Assembly: GCF_028598805.1 (NCBI RefSeq)
Contig: NZ_JAQRFI010000003.1
Span: 110,055-174,054, forward strand
Direction: 5' to 3'
Length of the DNA stretch: 64,000 nucleotides
Source: Xenorhabdus yunnanensis
GTDB lineage: Bacteria; Pseudomonadota; Gammaproteobacteria; Enterobacterales; Enterobacteriaceae
Shown here: piece by piece, positions 53,140-63,905 of the stretch
How positions within the stretch are numbered: position 1 is the stretch's first letter
Layout of the letters: each line of letters begins with the position of its first letter
The notes under the pieces: generated by a model
The model's database searches: none
What the model was told of the DNA's origin: nothing
Seen by the model: the letters and a program-made list of their open reading frames with translations, nothing else
Program-made: the position numbers and the translations under genes

Positions 53140-53262
53140 AATCTCTCCTGGCATATGCAGATGATAGGCGGCTTCTGGAGTCAGAACCGCCGATAGCGAT
53201 GCCTTTCATCTTTCAATCCACCGCTAACCAAGCAGTGGACTGAAATCGATTGGGTATATAGA

Positions 53263-54714
53263 TTATATAACGTACAAATCGAGGTATTCGTTTACGGGAA
53301 TATTTTTCAATGACATGAGGTCAAGAGATTTTTCCAGAATTTTTTGTTGTTGGTCTTGCGGGAAGCGACGCGCCAGATTGATCCTGAATTTTTCTTCTAA
53401 TAGCGGAATACCCTCTTTACGGCGGCGAGCGTGCCCAATCGGGAACTCAACTTTGACTTCATCCAGTTGCGTGCCATCTGTAAAGACCAGAGTCAGCGCA
53501 TTGGCAATAGAACGTTTTTCGGGATCATGATAATCATGGGTGAAATCGGCATCTTCAATACAGACTATTTTTTCCCGCAAGGCATCAATGCGTGGATCAG
53601 CAGCGATATTATCCTCATAATCCGCAGCCGTCAGGCGACCGAAAATCAGTGGGATGGCAACCATATATTGAATGCAGTGATCCCTGTCAGCAGGGTTATT
53701 CAATGGCCCCTGTTTATCAATAATTCTGATACAGGCTTCATGGGTACGGATAGTGATTCGGGCAATATCTTCAATGCGTTTGCCGTGCTCTTTCAGTTGT
53801 TGATGAAGGAACATTGCCGCTTCTACAGCGGTTTGTGAGTGAAATTCAGCCGGGAAAGAAATTTTGAACAGCACATTTTCCATTACATAAGAGCCATAAG
53901 GGCGCTGGAATTTGAATGGCTGACCATTGAACAGAACATCATAAAATCCCCAATTCTCGGCGGTCAATACAGAGGGATATCCCATCTCGCCTTTTTGAGC
54001 TATCAATGCCAGACGCACAGCGCGGGAGGTTGAATCTCCCGCAGCCCAAGATTTGCGAGAGCCGGTATTGGGAGAATGACGATAGGTTCTCAGGGATTGA
54101 CCGTCAACCCAGGCCAATGAAACCGCACTTAATATTTCTTCACGTTTCAGCCCCAGCATTTGAGCAACAATTGCCGTGGAAGCCACTTTTACCAGAACAA
54201 CGTGATCCAATCCGACTTTATTGAAGGCGTTTTCCAATGCCAGACAACCTTGAATTTCATGCGCCTTAATCATCGCTGTCAGAACATCCCACATGATTAG
54301 CGGTTTTCCCCCACGGGCAATCGCATTTCTTGACAGCCAGTCGGCAGTGGCAAGTATGCCTCCCAGATTATCAGAGGGATGCCCCCATTCAGCCGCCAGC
54401 CAAGTGTCATTGAAATCGAGCCAGCGAACCATTGCACCAATGTTGAATGCAGCCTGAACGGGATCGAGCTGGAATCGGGTTCCCGGCACGCGTGCTCCAT
54501 TGGGTACGGTTGTTCCCGGCACAATGGGTCCCAATAGTTTTGTGCAGGCGGGATATTCCAGTGCTTCCAACCCGCAGCCCAAGGTATCTACCAGGCAGTG
54601 ATGGGCCGTGGCGTAAGCAATTGGGGAGGTTATGGTGTAGTCCATGACATAATCCACAATATCTACAATCACCTGATCGTAATCAGGGTGGTTGTTAACA
54701 ACAGAGGTAGACAT
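53263..54714 (-). CDS. prpD: 2-methylcitrate dehydratase PrpD
   Basis: Dehydrates 2-methylcitrate to 2-methyl-cis-aconitate. ATG 54714 gives 483 aa, the usual PrpD size. MmgE/PrpD family features include [39 protein letters not shown] and [14 protein letters not shown] text read as [15 protein letters not shown]. It follows prpC closely, with GGA upstream. Confidence 0.96.
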   Translation of the reverse strand: MSTSVVNNHPDYDQVIVDIVDYVMDYTITSPIAYATAHHCLVDTLGCGLEALEYPACTKLLGPIVPGTTVPNGARVPGTRFQLDPVQAAFNIGAMVRWLDFNDTWLAAEWGHPSDNLGGILATADWLSRNAIARGGKPLIMWDVLTAMIKAHEIQGCLALENAFNKVGLDHVVLVKVASTAIVAQMLGLKREEILSAVSLAWVDGQSLRTYRHSPNTGSRKSWAAGDSTSRAVRLALIAQKGEMGYPSVLTAENWGFYDVLFNGQPFKFQRPYGSYVMENVLFKISFPAEFHSQTAVEAAMFLHQQLKEHGKRIEDIARITIRTHEACIRIIDKQGPLNNPADRDHCIQYMVAIPLIFGRLTAADYEDNIAADPRIDALREKIVCIEDADFTHDYHDPEKRSIANALTLVFTDGTQLDEVKVEFPIGHARRRKEGIPLLEEKFRINLARRFPQDQQQKILEKSLDLMSLKNIPVNEYLDLYVI

Positions 54715-54733
54715 AATCAATCCTTAAATCGTG

Positions 54734-55909
54734 TTATTTACGTTGTTCAATCGGTATAAATGCCAAGTTTTCAGGGCCGGTATAGTTAGCCGATGGACGG
54801 ATGATTTTGTTATCAATGCGTTGTTCAATAATGTGTGCTGCCCAACCAGAAGTTCGGGCAATCACAAACAGCGGTGTGAACATGGCAGTAGGAACGCCCA
54901 TCATGTGATAGGACACCGCAGAGAACCAATCGACATTCGGGAACATTTTCTTGTTATCCCACATCACAGACTCAATCCGATCTGCAATGTCATACATCTG
55001 GGTTGTGCCTGCTTCTTGGGAAAGTTGCAGGGAAATTTCTTTGATCACTTTATGGCGAGGATCGGAAACGGTATAAACCGGATGACCGAAACCAATGATG
55101 ACTTCTTTTCTTTCCAGGCGGGCAAGAATATCAGCCTCGGCTTGAGCTGGAGTGTCATAGCGTTGTTGGATTTCGAATGAAACCTCATTGGCTCCGCCAT
55201 GCTTCGACCCACGCAGAGCACCAATACCCCCGATAATGGCAGAGTGAATATCCGCTCCCGTACCTGCAATGACCCGGCTGGTAAAAGTAGATGCATTAAA
55301 TTCATGCTCGGCGTATAGGATCAGGGAAATGTGCATTGCTTTTTCCCATGATTTACGCGGTTTTTGACCATGCAGGAGGTGGAGAAAGTGTCCGCCAATG
55401 GAATCATCATCGGTTTCAACTTCAATGCGGCGACCATTATGGCTGTAATGATACCAATAAAGCAGGATTGAGCTAAGAGAGGCGAGTAAGCGATCAGCGA
55501 TATCGCGGGCACCGGCGAGGTTGTGATCCTCTTTTTCCGGTAAGGTACAGCCCAGTACAGAAACGCCGGTACGCATCACATCCATGGGATGCGCTACCGC
55601 AGGCAATGCTTCCAATGCGGTTTTAACGCTGCTGGGCAAACCGCGCAAGGATTTCAATTTATTTTTGTAGGACGTCAATTCTGCGCGGGAAGGGAGCTTA
55701 TCGTGGATAAGGAGATAAGCTACCTCTTCAAATTCACAATGGGCAGCTAAATCGAGAATATCATAGCCACGGTAATGTAAATCATTGCCATTTTTGCCGA
55801 CAGTACAAAGTGCTGTATTGCCTGCCGTAATACCGGACAATGCAACCGATTTTTTAGGTTTGAATGTCGTAATTTCAGGGGATTTCGTGGCTGTATTCTG
55901 TTTACTCAT
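54734..55909 (-). CDS. prpC: 2-methylcitrate synthase PrpC
   Basis: Condenses propionyl-CoA with oxaloacetate. Start at ATG 55909 ([11 protein letters not shown]) rather than the longer frame to 55987, because GAGGTGAT precedes it and it then overlaps prpB by only 8 bases. Citrate-synthase histidines and aspartate are in [24 protein letters not shown] and the region ending [18 protein letters not shown], read as [13 protein letters not shown]. About 391 aa. Confidence 0.96.
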   Translation of the reverse strand: MSKQNTATKSPEITTFKPKKSVALSGITAGNTALCTVGKNGNDLHYRGYDILDLAAHCEFEEVAYLLIHDKLPSRAELTSYKNKLKSLRGLPSSVKTALEALPAVAHPMDVMRTGVSVLGCTLPEKEDHNLAGARDIADRLLASLSSILLYWYHYSHNGRRIEVETDDDSIGGHFLHLLHGQKPRKSWEKAMHISLILYAEHEFNASTFTSRVIAGTGADIHSAIIGGIGALRGSKHGGANEVSFEIQQRYDTPAQAEADILARLERKEVIIGFGHPVYTVSDPRHKVIKEISLQLSQEAGTTQMYDIADRIESVMWDNKKMFPNVDWFSAVSYHMMGVPTAMFTPLFVIARTSGWAAHIIEQRIDNKIIRPSANYTGPENLAFIPIEQRK

Positions 55910-56807
55910 GCGTATCACCTCTGCTATTTTTTTGGGAAAACAGGGCATCCAGTTTTCGTTCAAAATCGTAGTAGTTGATGCTTTCATAAAGTTCGTTACG
56001 GGTTTGCATCATATTGATGACGTTTTTCTGAGTGCCATCTCGACGCAGAGCGGTATAGACTTGTTCGGCGGCTTTATTCATGGCCCTAAATGCCGATAGG
56101 GGATAAAGAGCAATGGCGACATTCACGCTTCTTAATTCTTCGAGCGTAAAGAGTGGTGTCGCTCCGAACTCGGTAATATTCGCTAAAACAGGAACCTGCG
56201 TTTTGGACGCGAATTCCTTATACATATGCAGCTCAGTAATCGCTTCAGGAAATAGCATATCGGCACCGGCTTCAATATAAGCTGCTGCTCTGTCCAGTGC
56301 TGCACTTAGCCCTTCCACTGCCAGTGCGTCCGTACGGGCCATAATGACAAAATGTTCATCGGTGCGGGCATCAACGGCAGCTTTGATGCGGTCTACCATT
56401 TCCTGTTTGGATACGATTTCTTTATTTGGGCGATGCCCACAACGTTTAGCACCGACCTGATCTTCAATATGAACACCCGCAGCACCTGCTTTAATAATAG
56501 AACGAATCGTGCGGGCCACATTGAATGCTGAAGAACCGAATCCGATATCGGCATCAACAAGCAGTGGTAAATCACAGACATCAGTGATGCGGCGGATATC
56601 AATCAACACATCATCCAGTGTAGAAATTCCCAAATCGGGTAATCCCAGCGAACCGGCGGAAACCCCGCCACCTGAGAGGTAAATCGCCTTGTAGCCTACT
56701 CGTTTTGCCATCAATGCATGGTTTGCATTGATGGTTCCGACGACTTGTAACGGAGATTCGGCTTCTATTGCTTGACGAAAAACTAATCCTGCAGAAGAAA
56801 ATGCCAT
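55902..56807 (-). CDS. prpB: 2-methylisocitrate lyase PrpB
   Basis: Cleaves 2-methylisocitrate to succinate and pyruvate. ATG 56807 ([13 protein letters not shown]) is preferred over TTG 56819. The lyase signature KRCGH is at about residues 121-125 ([13 protein letters not shown]), and the metal-binding VDADIGFG is near residue 84. 301 aa. First gene behind a sigma-54 promoter. Confidence 0.96.
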   Translation of the reverse strand: MAFSSAGLVFRQAIEAESPLQVVGTINANHALMAKRVGYKAIYLSGGGVSAGSLGLPDLGISTLDDVLIDIRRITDVCDLPLLVDADIGFGSSAFNVARTIRSIIKAGAAGVHIEDQVGAKRCGHRPNKEIVSKQEMVDRIKAAVDARTDEHFVIMARTDALAVEGLSAALDRAAAYIEAGADMLFPEAITELHMYKEFASKTQVPVLANITEFGATPLFTLEELRSVNVAIALYPLSAFRAMNKAAEQVYTALRRDGTQKNVINMMQTRNELYESINYYDFERKLDALFSQKNSRGDTHE

Positions 56808-56859
56808 ATATAACCCCAATGTTACTTAAATGAAACAAATTTGTATGCAGTTATTATTT

Positions 56860-56877
56860 AAGCAAGGTTTGTGCCAA
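56860..56877 (-). promoter_or_regulatory. Sigma-54 promoter of prpBCDE
   Basis: The minus strand reads TTGGCACAAACCTTGCTT, an exact TGGCAC-N5-TTGC -24/-12 element, about 55 bases before prpB. The adjacent gene encodes the sigma-54 activator PrpR. Confidence 0.92.
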
Positions 56878-57008
56878 AGATTAAAAAGTGAAGCGGTAAA
56901 CAGGAGTGGATATAAAAAACTTATTGTTTTTATTATTTAAATTTACACGGATAGATTGATTTTAGTTAATGGGTGGTTACTGTTTAGCTATTGGCTATAA
57001 TGTATACT

Positions 57009-57065
57009 TGTTTCATCTTGAATAAAATATGTTTCATTTTTGTTTCAAATTTTGGAAGTGAAACA
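57009..57065. promoter_or_regulatory. Cluster of TGTTTCA motifs (candidate PrpR binding)
   Basis: TGTTTCA at 57009, 57030 and 57041 and its complement TGAAACA at 57059 (and 56831) line the prpB-prpR gap. They are plausible upstream activator sites for PrpR, close to its own start, allowing autorepression. Confidence 0.55.
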
Positions 57066-57102
57066 GCAGGGTGATCTCATTACAAAAAATATGGGAGGAA
57101 AC

Positions 57103-58782
57103 ATGACATCAGTACACACAGGGGAGCGTGATAACAATAGACCGGTTATCTGGACGGTCTCTGTTTCCAGACTTTTTGATCTTTTTCGTGACATTACGCC
57201 GGAATTTGATCACCAGGTTGATATTACTCCGATTCAGTTGGGTTTTGAGCGTGCGGTTCAACATATTCGCAAGCGGCTGGAAACCGAACATTGTGATGCT
57301 GTGATTTGCGCGGGGTCTAATGGCGCCTATTTAAAAAATCGCTTATCCGTGCCGGTAATTATTGCCAAAGCCAGCGGATTTGATTTTATGCAGGCATTGG
57401 CGCGTGCCCGACAAATCAGTTCCCGAATTGGTGTGATTACTTACCAGAATACCTTGCCTGTATTGGCGGAGTTTCAGCATCGTTTCAATTTGCGCATTGA
57501 ACAGCGCAGTTATGTGACAGAGGAAGATGCCAGAGCGCAAGTCAATGCTTTGAAAGCGACGGGCATCAAAGTCATTGTGGGAGCAGGGCTAATTACCGAT
57601 CTTGCTTATGAAGCTGAGCTGGTGGGGGTGTTTGTCTATTCAGCGGACTCTATTCGGCAGGCATTTCAGGATGCGTTGGAGATGGCCCGGATGACCAAAC
57701 TCAATCAGGCGGTGATTTCCCCTTATCCTACAGAAGATAAGCTCCGCACACGTCATACGATCAGCGATATTAGAGGAAACTCTGTTGCAGTAGAACAAGT
57801 GCGCAATACGATTATGCTATATTCCCGCTCGACAGCCACGGTTCTGATTCAGGGAGAAAGCGGTACGGGAAAAGAGCTGGTGGCACAGGCTATTCATCAT
57901 GAATATACATTGCGTTATGGACAGTTAGCGGGCAAGCCGTTTGTTGCTGTCAACTGCGGGGCGATTACTGAGTCTTTACTGGAGGCTGAGTTGTTTGGTT
58001 ATGAGGAAGGAGCTTTCACGGGTTCACGACGTGGCGGGCGTGCAGGTTTATTTGAAATTGCGCACAGGGGAACGTTATTTCTCGATGAAATTGGTGAAAT
58101 GCCATTACCTTTGCAAACGCGGTTATTAAGGGTATTGGAAGAAAAATTCGTTGTCAGGGTTGGCGGGTATCGCCCGATTGCTGTTGATGTGCGGATTATC
58201 TGCGCCACACATTGTGATTTGGATACTTGGGTCAGGGAAGGGCGTTTTCGCGCCGATTTGTTCTACCGTTTGAGTGTATTGCGAATTAACGTACCGGCAT
58301 TGAGGGAAAGGGGAAATGATATTGGCTTGTTGGCAATAGAATACTTACAACGGGCTTTTGCAGCACTTAATCTACCCGTTGCTACGTCGAGGATACAAGA
58401 ACTTGCTGAGTGTCATGAAGTATTGCAATCCTATCATTGGCCGGGAAATGTACGTGAATTGCGTAACTTGATGGAACGAATAGCGCTTTATTTGAGTGCT
58501 CATCCTGAACAGGCTTTGACTCCTGCGTTAATATTATCGCTTTCACCTGAGCGTCAGATTGATACCAATATTATTGGTAGCAATGTTATTAATAATAATG
58601 TGAAAGCAGCCCAGTTTGAAGCATCTTCTCTTATTGAAAACACGCTTTCAGCGCCTGATATTACAGTACATGATATCTTGGCGCGATTTTCAGGTAATCG
58701 GCGTGCAGCAGCGGAACATTTGGGAATTAGCCGCACGACGCTATGGCGGAGATTAAAGCAGGAGCAGGGCAAAATTAAATAG
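57103..58782 (+). CDS. prpR: Sigma-54-dependent activator PrpR
   Basis: Activates prpBCDE in response to 2-methylcitrate. ATG 57103 is chosen (GGGAGG upstream); an earlier TTG frame lacks a site. Domains: N-terminal PrpR sensor (residues about 10-190), AAA+ central domain with Walker A GESGTGKE near 251 and the sigma-54 contact loop [14 protein letters not shown] near 303 (GAFTGS in place of GAFTGA, common in PrpR), and C-terminal Fis-type helix-turn-helix [20 protein letters not shown]. About 559 aa, divergent from prpB. Confidence 0.95.
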   Translation: MTSVHTGERDNNRPVIWTVSVSRLFDLFRDITPEFDHQVDITPIQLGFERAVQHIRKRLETEHCDAVICAGSNGAYLKNRLSVPVIIAKASGFDFMQALARARQISSRIGVITYQNTLPVLAEFQHRFNLRIEQRSYVTEEDARAQVNALKATGIKVIVGAGLITDLAYEAELVGVFVYSADSIRQAFQDALEMARMTKLNQAVISPYPTEDKLRTRHTISDIRGNSVAVEQVRNTIMLYSRSTATVLIQGESGTGKELVAQAIHHEYTLRYGQLAGKPFVAVNCGAITESLLEAELFGYEEGAFTGSRRGGRAGLFEIAHRGTLFLDEIGEMPLPLQTRLLRVLEEKFVVRVGGYRPIAVDVRIICATHCDLDTWVREGRFRADLFYRLSVLRINVPALRERGNDIGLLAIEYLQRAFAALNLPVATSRIQELAECHEVLQSYHWPGNVRELRNLMERIALYLSAHPEQALTPALILSLSPERQIDTNIIGSNVINNNVKAAQFEASSLIENTLSAPDITVHDILARFSGNRRAAAEHLGISRTTLWRRLKQEQGKIK

Positions 58783-58861
58783 GAAAATTAATTACACGCG
58801 GATTCACATATTACGTGTTGAATATTACATCTTAGATAAAGAAACATCATTTATGGCATTT

Positions 58862-59200
58862 TTAAAACTTAACATATTCCAATGGGATCCAACCTGCCTC
58901 TCCTGATTTCTTATATGCCCAATACCAGCCATTTAACGTTCTCTCCAGATACAGATATTCTCCCGCTTTTACTGTTAACTCGTGGGCCGTGTAATTTTCG
59001 TTACATACCGCTTTATTAGGATGAATAAAATCTAGAATTTGTTGAGGAACCCAACCACTGACATTTAAAGAATTCGTAGTCCAAATCCAGTAAGGATATT
59101 CAATATCGCCGTGACTGATTGAAACTATATCTCCAGTTTGTAATTTGATAGGGCTTGGATAAGCGCTAACATAATCTCGGATTACAGTACCTTTCCTCAT
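58862..59200 (-). CDS. Bacterial SH3-like domain protein
   Basis: About 112 residues from ATG 59200 (MRKGTVIRDYVSAYP; an upstream start at 59215 is possible). Two SH3-like modules: YPSPIKLQTGDIVSISHGD to WTTNSLNVSGWVPQQIL, and YTAHELTVKAGEYLYLERTL to WYWAYKKSGEAGWIPLEYVK. Such proteins bind peptides or act as small intracellular regulators or immunity factors. It starts a few bases from the end of the upstream hypothetical gene and is probably cotranscribed. Confidence 0.65.
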   Translation of the reverse strand: MRKGTVIRDYVSAYPSPIKLQTGDIVSISHGDIEYPYWIWTTNSLNVSGWVPQQILDFIHPNKAVCNENYTAHELTVKAGEYLYLERTLNGWYWAYKKSGEAGWIPLEYVKF

Positions 59201-59205
59201 TAATT

Positions 59206-59481
59206 TTACTCCCAACTTATTCTTATGTTAAGAAAATTACATATAAACACAGTGGTCATTATATGTCTAACTAATGGCACTAATAGGTCGTGATATTTTT
59301 CAGCTTGTTGATCGAGTCTTGCTTTCAAACTGTGAGAAGATTCTTTTGATAATGCATTACTTTTCAGTAATGCTGATCCAGCAAGAAAAGATGCGCCAAT
59401 ATGACCTTGAAACCAACCGTTTGGATCTAATTCAATCACATTAGCTAAAGCCAAGATTCCATTTTTTATGAAAATATCCAT
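59206..59481 (-). CDS. Hypothetical protein, possibly C-terminally truncated
   Basis: 91 residues beginning MDIFIKNGILALANVIELDP and containing GWFQGHIGASFLAGSALL. No family recognised. The last 20 residues (HIMTTVFICNFLNIRISWE) are hydrophobic and unlike the rest, which suggests a frame change near 59265. The gene runs into the SH3-like gene (10-base overlap with its longest form). Confidence 0.4.
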   Translation of the reverse strand: MDIFIKNGILALANVIELDPNGWFQGHIGASFLAGSALLKSNALSKESSHSLKARLDQQAEKYHDLLVPLVRHIMTTVFICNFLNIRISWE

Positions 59482-59629
59482 TTATTTTTCCGGGTAAATA
59501 ATTTGCTAATAAAATTATCTAAAAAAGTTATTAGGTGTTTTATGAATTTTTAATAATAAGTGTTTTTAGATATGTTTAAAAGAATGATTGCCAGTAATTG
59601 GGTCATGTATTAAATAGTTAGATTGAATA

Positions 59630-60058
59630 TCAAAAATAGTACTCATGCTTAATAAAAGTCCCTATCACCTTATCGTGCATTTCTTCGGATTTTGAATAAC
59701 TGATAGTTTTTCTATTCAGTCTTTTTACTCGAGTACGCTGAGTTAAATTCGTTCTCTCTATACGCTGAGTAAACGTCTTTCCAGTCAGGTGATCTTCCTC
59801 GGGAAGGTTATCATAAACAACATAATCATCTGTGCAGTAAAACCGAATATTAAAGGGCGATAAGAGAGCAAGTAGCTTGTCTAACGTTTTTCTACTGCGA
59901 TCGCCAAAAACATGGGCCACTATTTCGTTTTAGGCGGGGTTCCCAAGCATACCAAAGCCAGCGTTGATTTTTCTTGTTCCCCACAAATGACCCTTGCTCG
60001 TCTATTTCACCGATAAGCTGAATGTTATTTCCATCCAGGGGCAGCGTCGTTACGTTTC
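59630..60058 (-). pseudogene. insB: IS1 InsB transposase, frameshifted
   Basis: Reached in IS1 by -1 frameshift from insA. The frame reads IDEQGSFVGNKKNQRWLWYA after insA, then breaks near 59926 where an extra A (CGAAATAGTGG) shifts it, and resumes as VAHVFGDRSRKTLDKLLALL, HLTGKTFTQRIERTNLTQRT to KVIGTFIKHEYYF. The catalytic region is split, so this copy should be inactive unless complemented. Confidence 0.8.
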
Positions 60059-60325
60059 GGGGCGTGAGGTTTTTAACGTTTTCATGACAGTGGCTGTGGC
60101 GACTTTCAGGATTCGAGTGGTGTCACGAATTCCCCCGTTATTCATCGCTATGTCGACAATCTGCTCTTTAACGCCGGGTTTGCAGGCTTGATAAGTGTAT
60201 TCCAACTGAAAAACCTTACAGCAGGTATAGCAACGATAACGAGGATGTCCGCCATTCCCTTTTCCATGTCCTTTGACATGTTCTGATTTGTGGCAATAAC
60301 GGCAATAGACGTCAACTTTGGCCAT
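60050..60325 (-). CDS. insA: IS1 InsA protein
   Basis: 91-aa regulatory and DNA-binding protein of IS1. N-terminal zinc finger: VDVYCRYCHKSEHVKG and RYRCYTCCKVFQLEYTY; C-terminal helix-turn-helix NNGGIRDTTRILKVATATVM. It appears intact. The overlap with insB at its end is where frameshifting makes the InsAB' transposase. Confidence 0.88.
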   Translation of the reverse strand: MAKVDVYCRYCHKSEHVKGHGKGNGGHPRYRCYTCCKVFQLEYTYQACKPGVKEQIVDIAMNNGGIRDTTRILKVATATVMKTLKTSRPET

Positions 60326-60383
60326 GCTTTACTCTTAAAAGGCGGGAAGCATATCACAACAACTAACTATTTAATACATGACC

Positions 60384-60722
60384 GCTGAGGGAGTGATTGA
60401 AGGCATGCTGATGATGTTAGATATCCCATTAGAAATGGATAAATGTGTCCAAAAAGAGCCAATGAATATTAGCGCGCACTAATTATGCAGTAATTTCTGA
60501 AAATAGCTTTACGTACGTAAAAATGCTGCTATTGTGATAAGAGTGATAGCAATGTCACAGAGCTTATTGAATTATCAGACCTCGCCTCGGCGGGGTTTTT
60601 TATGCTTAAGACTCAGACTTAAAAAGATGACAGCCACCCGCTTTGAAATTGATAAATAAAACGGGTAATTGCCAGATTGTGTTTAAGCAAAAATAATATA
60701 GTCTGGGTAATGTACCTTCTAC
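60384..60722. other. Orphan gene fragment and terminator right of the IS1 copy
   Basis: Directly after the IS end a frame without start reads AEGVIEGMLMMLDIPLEMDK and stops at 60480-60482; it looks like the C-terminal end of a gene cut by the insertion, but I do not recognise the family and no N-terminal part is found left of the IS. A perfect palindrome TTTACGTACGTAAA lies at 60508. A terminator (CCTCGCC, TC, GGCGGGG, TTTTTT) ends at 60601. Confidence 0.5.
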
Positions 60723-61073
60723 CTAACCGATTACTTTGATTCTTTTTTTTACTAATCTTCCAATTTCCTTATTATTCTTGATAACTGATAGCGTATCTTC
60801 TATCATTTCGTTAACACATTCTGACAGCTTGTCCGGTCGTAAACTTTCTACATCTTCAAGCTGACATCCTGTTTCAATAATATCAATTAATGCGCCAGAT
60901 GCTTTTATTTCTTTCAAAGGAGCGCAAGTAGATGGCATAAATATAAAGCCTTCTGCCTCTTCAATAGATATTAGTTCTTTATCAAGAGAATGCAGCACCC
61001 CCAAGATTAAAAAACTAATAAATTTCTCTGCGTGTTTATCTTGAATGTTATAATTAAGTCTCATATTTCTCAT
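60723..61073 (-). CDS. DUF3969-like protein, probable immunity protein
   Basis: Start ATG 61073 is favoured by GGAG 8 bases upstream; a GTG at 61091 overlaps the toxin stop. 116 residues, acidic, helical: LNYNIQDKHAEKFISFLILG, EEAEGFIFMPSTCAPLKEI, QLEDVESLRPDKLSECVNEM. I recall similar proteins as DUF3969. Position right after a secreted toxin-like gene, with translational coupling, supports an immunity role. Confidence 0.6.
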   Translation of the reverse strand: MRNMRLNYNIQDKHAEKFISFLILGVLHSLDKELISIEEAEGFIFMPSTCAPLKEIKASGALIDIIETGCQLEDVESLRPDKLSECVNEMIEDTLSVIKNNKEIGRLVKKRIKVIG

Positions 61074-61087
61074 GTTTATTACTCCAG

Positions 61088-61510
61088 TCACGAACTTTGT
61101 GGGTTACTCCAGCCATTTACAACTTTCACATCAAATACTGGACTACCACTTTGGTGAACAAAATAATGAATAGACACGTGTTTTTTGTCAACCCGGCCAT
61201 CCCTATAGATTTTATACCATTTTCCGGGTGATTTTTTTCTTAATTCATCCAGTAACTATTTCTTTTTAATAGTATTTTTAGTTACTCCATTTCTGGCATT
61301 CTTAAACCCTTTCGGATAGTTTGGAGCATCCTTGATTGATTTGTAAAAGTGCTTAAGATCACTTGAATCACCAAACCAGCTCAACCAGCCCACTTTAGTG
61401 AGTGAGATTTGATGCGTGTTTGTCGTCGTATCCGGCGCTTGAAAGCTGTGTCCCGAAAAAGAGAGTGATACCAATACAAGGCTAAACAGAACTCTTGCAA
61501 GTCGTTTCAT
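61088..61510 (-). pseudogene. Secreted toxin-like gene interrupted by an in-frame amber codon
   Basis: The frame starts with a signal peptide (MKRLARVLFSLVLVSLSFSG) and runs to a TAG at 61256-61258 after NGVTKNTIKKK. Without any frame change it continues LLDELRKKSPGKWYKIYRDG and HVSIHYFVHQSGSPVFDVKV, ending at TGA 61088-61090. The C-terminal part (YKIYRDG..HYF..SG..FDVKV..GWSN) has the look of a small nuclease-type effector domain, class unknown. The immunity-like gene follows at once. One base change would restore it; suppression is possible. Confidence 0.65.
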
Positions 61511-61700
61511 ATGAATATCCTCAATATAAATAAGTTGGTTTTAGGTATCCTCACAACAGAATTAGAATGACTTTAGTGTAATATGAAGCATTATATAGAT
61601 ACCCAGCTAAACGGAATTAAAACCAGAACCGATTTACTTCGGATAAAATATTAATGAAAGATAAATGAAGTTGATTATTAAAAATTATAGGGTGAGTAAG

Positions 61701-62879
61701 GCTTTGAATTTACAATCCAACCGCTGGCAGGTATCACTCAAACTGGCTGAACATGATATTTTCACTGCTGCTTGTTGTTAAAAACTTACTTCATCCAGAA
61801 GGAATGATCTATATATCTATAGATGATAATGAAGTCTTTAATTTAGTGAAGGTCTGTGAGGAAATATTTGGATACGATGCCATTAAAATCATTGCGGTTA
61901 AAATGAGTGAAGCGAGTGGCCTAAAAATGGCTAGTGTCAAAAAACTAGGAACCATTCCAAAATTAAAAGAATATATCATTGTTATAAAACCGAGCGGTAT
62001 CAATAATATTGAATTTACACCTATAAAGAAGCCCCTGTGGGACTCGGCGTATAATATATATTTGGATAATTTTAGTCGGGAGAATAGGGAGTTTTACTAC
62101 TCTATAAAAGATTCGGAATATCTTAGTGATGATCAGTTAAAAAACTCGATGAAATTTTATCAGGCATAACTTTAAGGCCTTTGTCCGAAGTATATAAAGG
62201 ACCCGCTTCCAAAAAGAATAAATGGCTTTTTGATAATAGCTGGAGAATATGCCAGTGCGTTAAATCCAGCAGCGTTTACAAACTAAGCGAAGAAAAGAAG
62301 AAAAACAAAAAAATAAGGGGTGTTTTTTCTGTTAAGTCAGCGCAGGGATTGGTCTATCTGGTACGCGGAACCTATCCAGAAACCAGCCGAAACCCCAGAC
62401 TGCAATTAATATTTGCCTCTGATAACCTGTTTGTCCACCCGGGTGATTTTTGGACGCATATTAAAACCACAGGGCTTGATAACAAAGGTGGCGTTCCTTA
62501 CAAAAATGGGAAAAAGCCATTAAAACTCGTGACTGAACTGATTAGCTCTTTAAAATGTCTTCATGATGGCGATATCGTTTTGGACTTCTTCGCGGGTTCA
62601 GCAACGACGGGTGAAGCGACCATGATAGTGAATAAAAATAACAATATTAAATTACATTACATATTAGTTCAGTTACCCGAAAATTTAGAGGACACTTACA
62701 AATTAGCCAGTGCTGATATGAAAAAGCAAATAAAAGCGTCTATGGATTACTTAAATGAACTGAGTAAGCCGCTTAGCTTAACAGAACTGGGAAAACAAAG
62801 AATGAGAATGAGTATTGAAAAATACAAAACTGAATCTCAGACAGATGGATTTAAAGTATTTAAGCTTGTTACAGCTTAA
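61701..62879 (+). pseudogene. Fragments of a type III restriction-modification methyltransferase (Mod)
   Basis: Frame 1 (61753-62169) carries LLHPEGMIYISIDDNEVFNL, the Mod region after motif IV. Frame 2 (62181-62879) carries SKKNKWLFDNSW, the AdoMet motif I LDFFAGSATTGEA near 62580 and the C-terminal RMRMSIEKYK. They join by a frameshift near 62170. The N-terminal half with the DPPY motif and target recognition is missing, and no Res gene follows. A non-functional remnant. Confidence 0.75.
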
Positions 62880-62967
62880 CTTAACTATCACCCATTCCCA
62901 CTAACTCAACTCACAGGGGCGACCATCGTTCACCCCACGGACGCCCATTGTTCAGATGGGGTGGATT

Positions 62968-63157
62968 ATGAAGATGAAAGAGAACCCAGATTTATGGACC
63001 GAACTGCTTAAAAAACTCGTGGCCGCAGATATCCGGCTCTGCTTTGGCAATAGTCATTTGTTATGGCCGTCTGGTGTATGACGGCGTAGACCGCAAAAAC
63101 AAATGGATAGAGGGCGTCCTGTGCCTGTTTTTCCTACACAAATATTTTTGTGATGTT
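62968..63157 (+). pseudogene. Truncated phage holin remnant
   Basis: Starts KMKENPDLWTELLKKL and, after a frameshift near 63030, continues SGSALAIVICYGRLVYDGVD and KWIEGVLCL, like lambdoid/P2-type S holins. It is cut by a junction near 63140 and a stop at about 63157. Isolated from any lysis cassette, it shows that a second prophage once lay here. Confidence 0.6.
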
Positions 63158-63222
63158 TAAAATGCGTTTGAACTTTTGTGTCTGTTATCGATCGCAATAA
63201 AAAAACATGATTGAGGTCAGTG

Positions 63223-63905
63223 ATGATATTCTTAGCCGATCCCCGATAAGGGGCAGAAGACACCTTTAAACAGGCCGAATTAGGTGATAAGCGCCGCACA
63301 ACACGCCTTATTCAGATGGCGGCTTCACTTGCTGAACATACAGGATAATCCCTTGTGCAATCCCTGAACTTCCCCGCCGATATCGCTGGAGTCGGGATAT
63401 CCGTGAATATGGCAAAAACCGCCAGCGCGACCATCGCTCCTATGAAGAAAAAGAGAGTTATAAGTGGCAGCGCGCTTCCTGTGCAATGGAGCAGCGGCTG
63501 GGTGAGCAGACGGCGAAAATCATTTCGGTCTGTGACCGTGACGCAGACATTATCGAATATCTGACATACAAAATCTCACGAAACCAGCGCTTTGTTGTGC
63601 GTTCGATGCAGAGCCGCCAGAGAGAAGAAAGTGCAGATAAACTTTATGATTTTGTCAGCAGCTTAACACCGGCAGGAGAACGGCATGTTCAGGTCAGACA
63701 AAAAGGCGGACGCAAAGCCCGTATCGCGCATTGTGAAGTCAGTTATGCCGAAGTCACGCTGAAAGTCCCGAAAGGTAAGACCGATAGCGCAGTCGCGTTA
63801 TTTTATGTCGGTTGTCATGAAAAAGGGCATGAAAATGGCTTAAGCTGGTATCTTCTTACCACAGAGCCCGTCCACAGCCAGGAAGATGCTGATGTGGTTC
63901 AATGA
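63223..63905 (+). pseudogene. IS4-family transposase (Tn5-like), internally deleted
   Basis: Beginning at 63223 the frame reads MIFLADPR, stop, GAEDTFKQAELGDKRRTTRL to SLAEHTG, stop, SLVQS: the Tn5-type N-terminus with two nonsense codons. About 100 residues are then missing. From 63403 another frame reads RDIREYGKNRQRDHRSYEE, then TAKIISVCDRDADIIEYLTY, the DDE Asp region, ending at 63905. The C-terminal Glu motif is absent. Confidence 0.72.

Larger units (their letters stand above)
59601..60383 (-). mobile_element. IS1-family element
   Basis: Bounded by perfect 21-bp inverted repeats (GGTCATGTATTAAATAGTTA plus G at 59601-59621 and its complement at 60363-60383), total 783 bp, the size of IS1. 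Contains insA and a frameshifted insB on the minus strand. The immediate flanks (CAGTAATTG left, GCTGAGGGA right) are not identical, so no target duplication remains. Confidence 0.88.

Noticed and set aside
60508..60521. 14-bp palindrome TTTACGTACGTAAA as a regulator site
   Set aside because: A single palindrome with no assignable promoter or gene; chance occurrence cannot be excluded.
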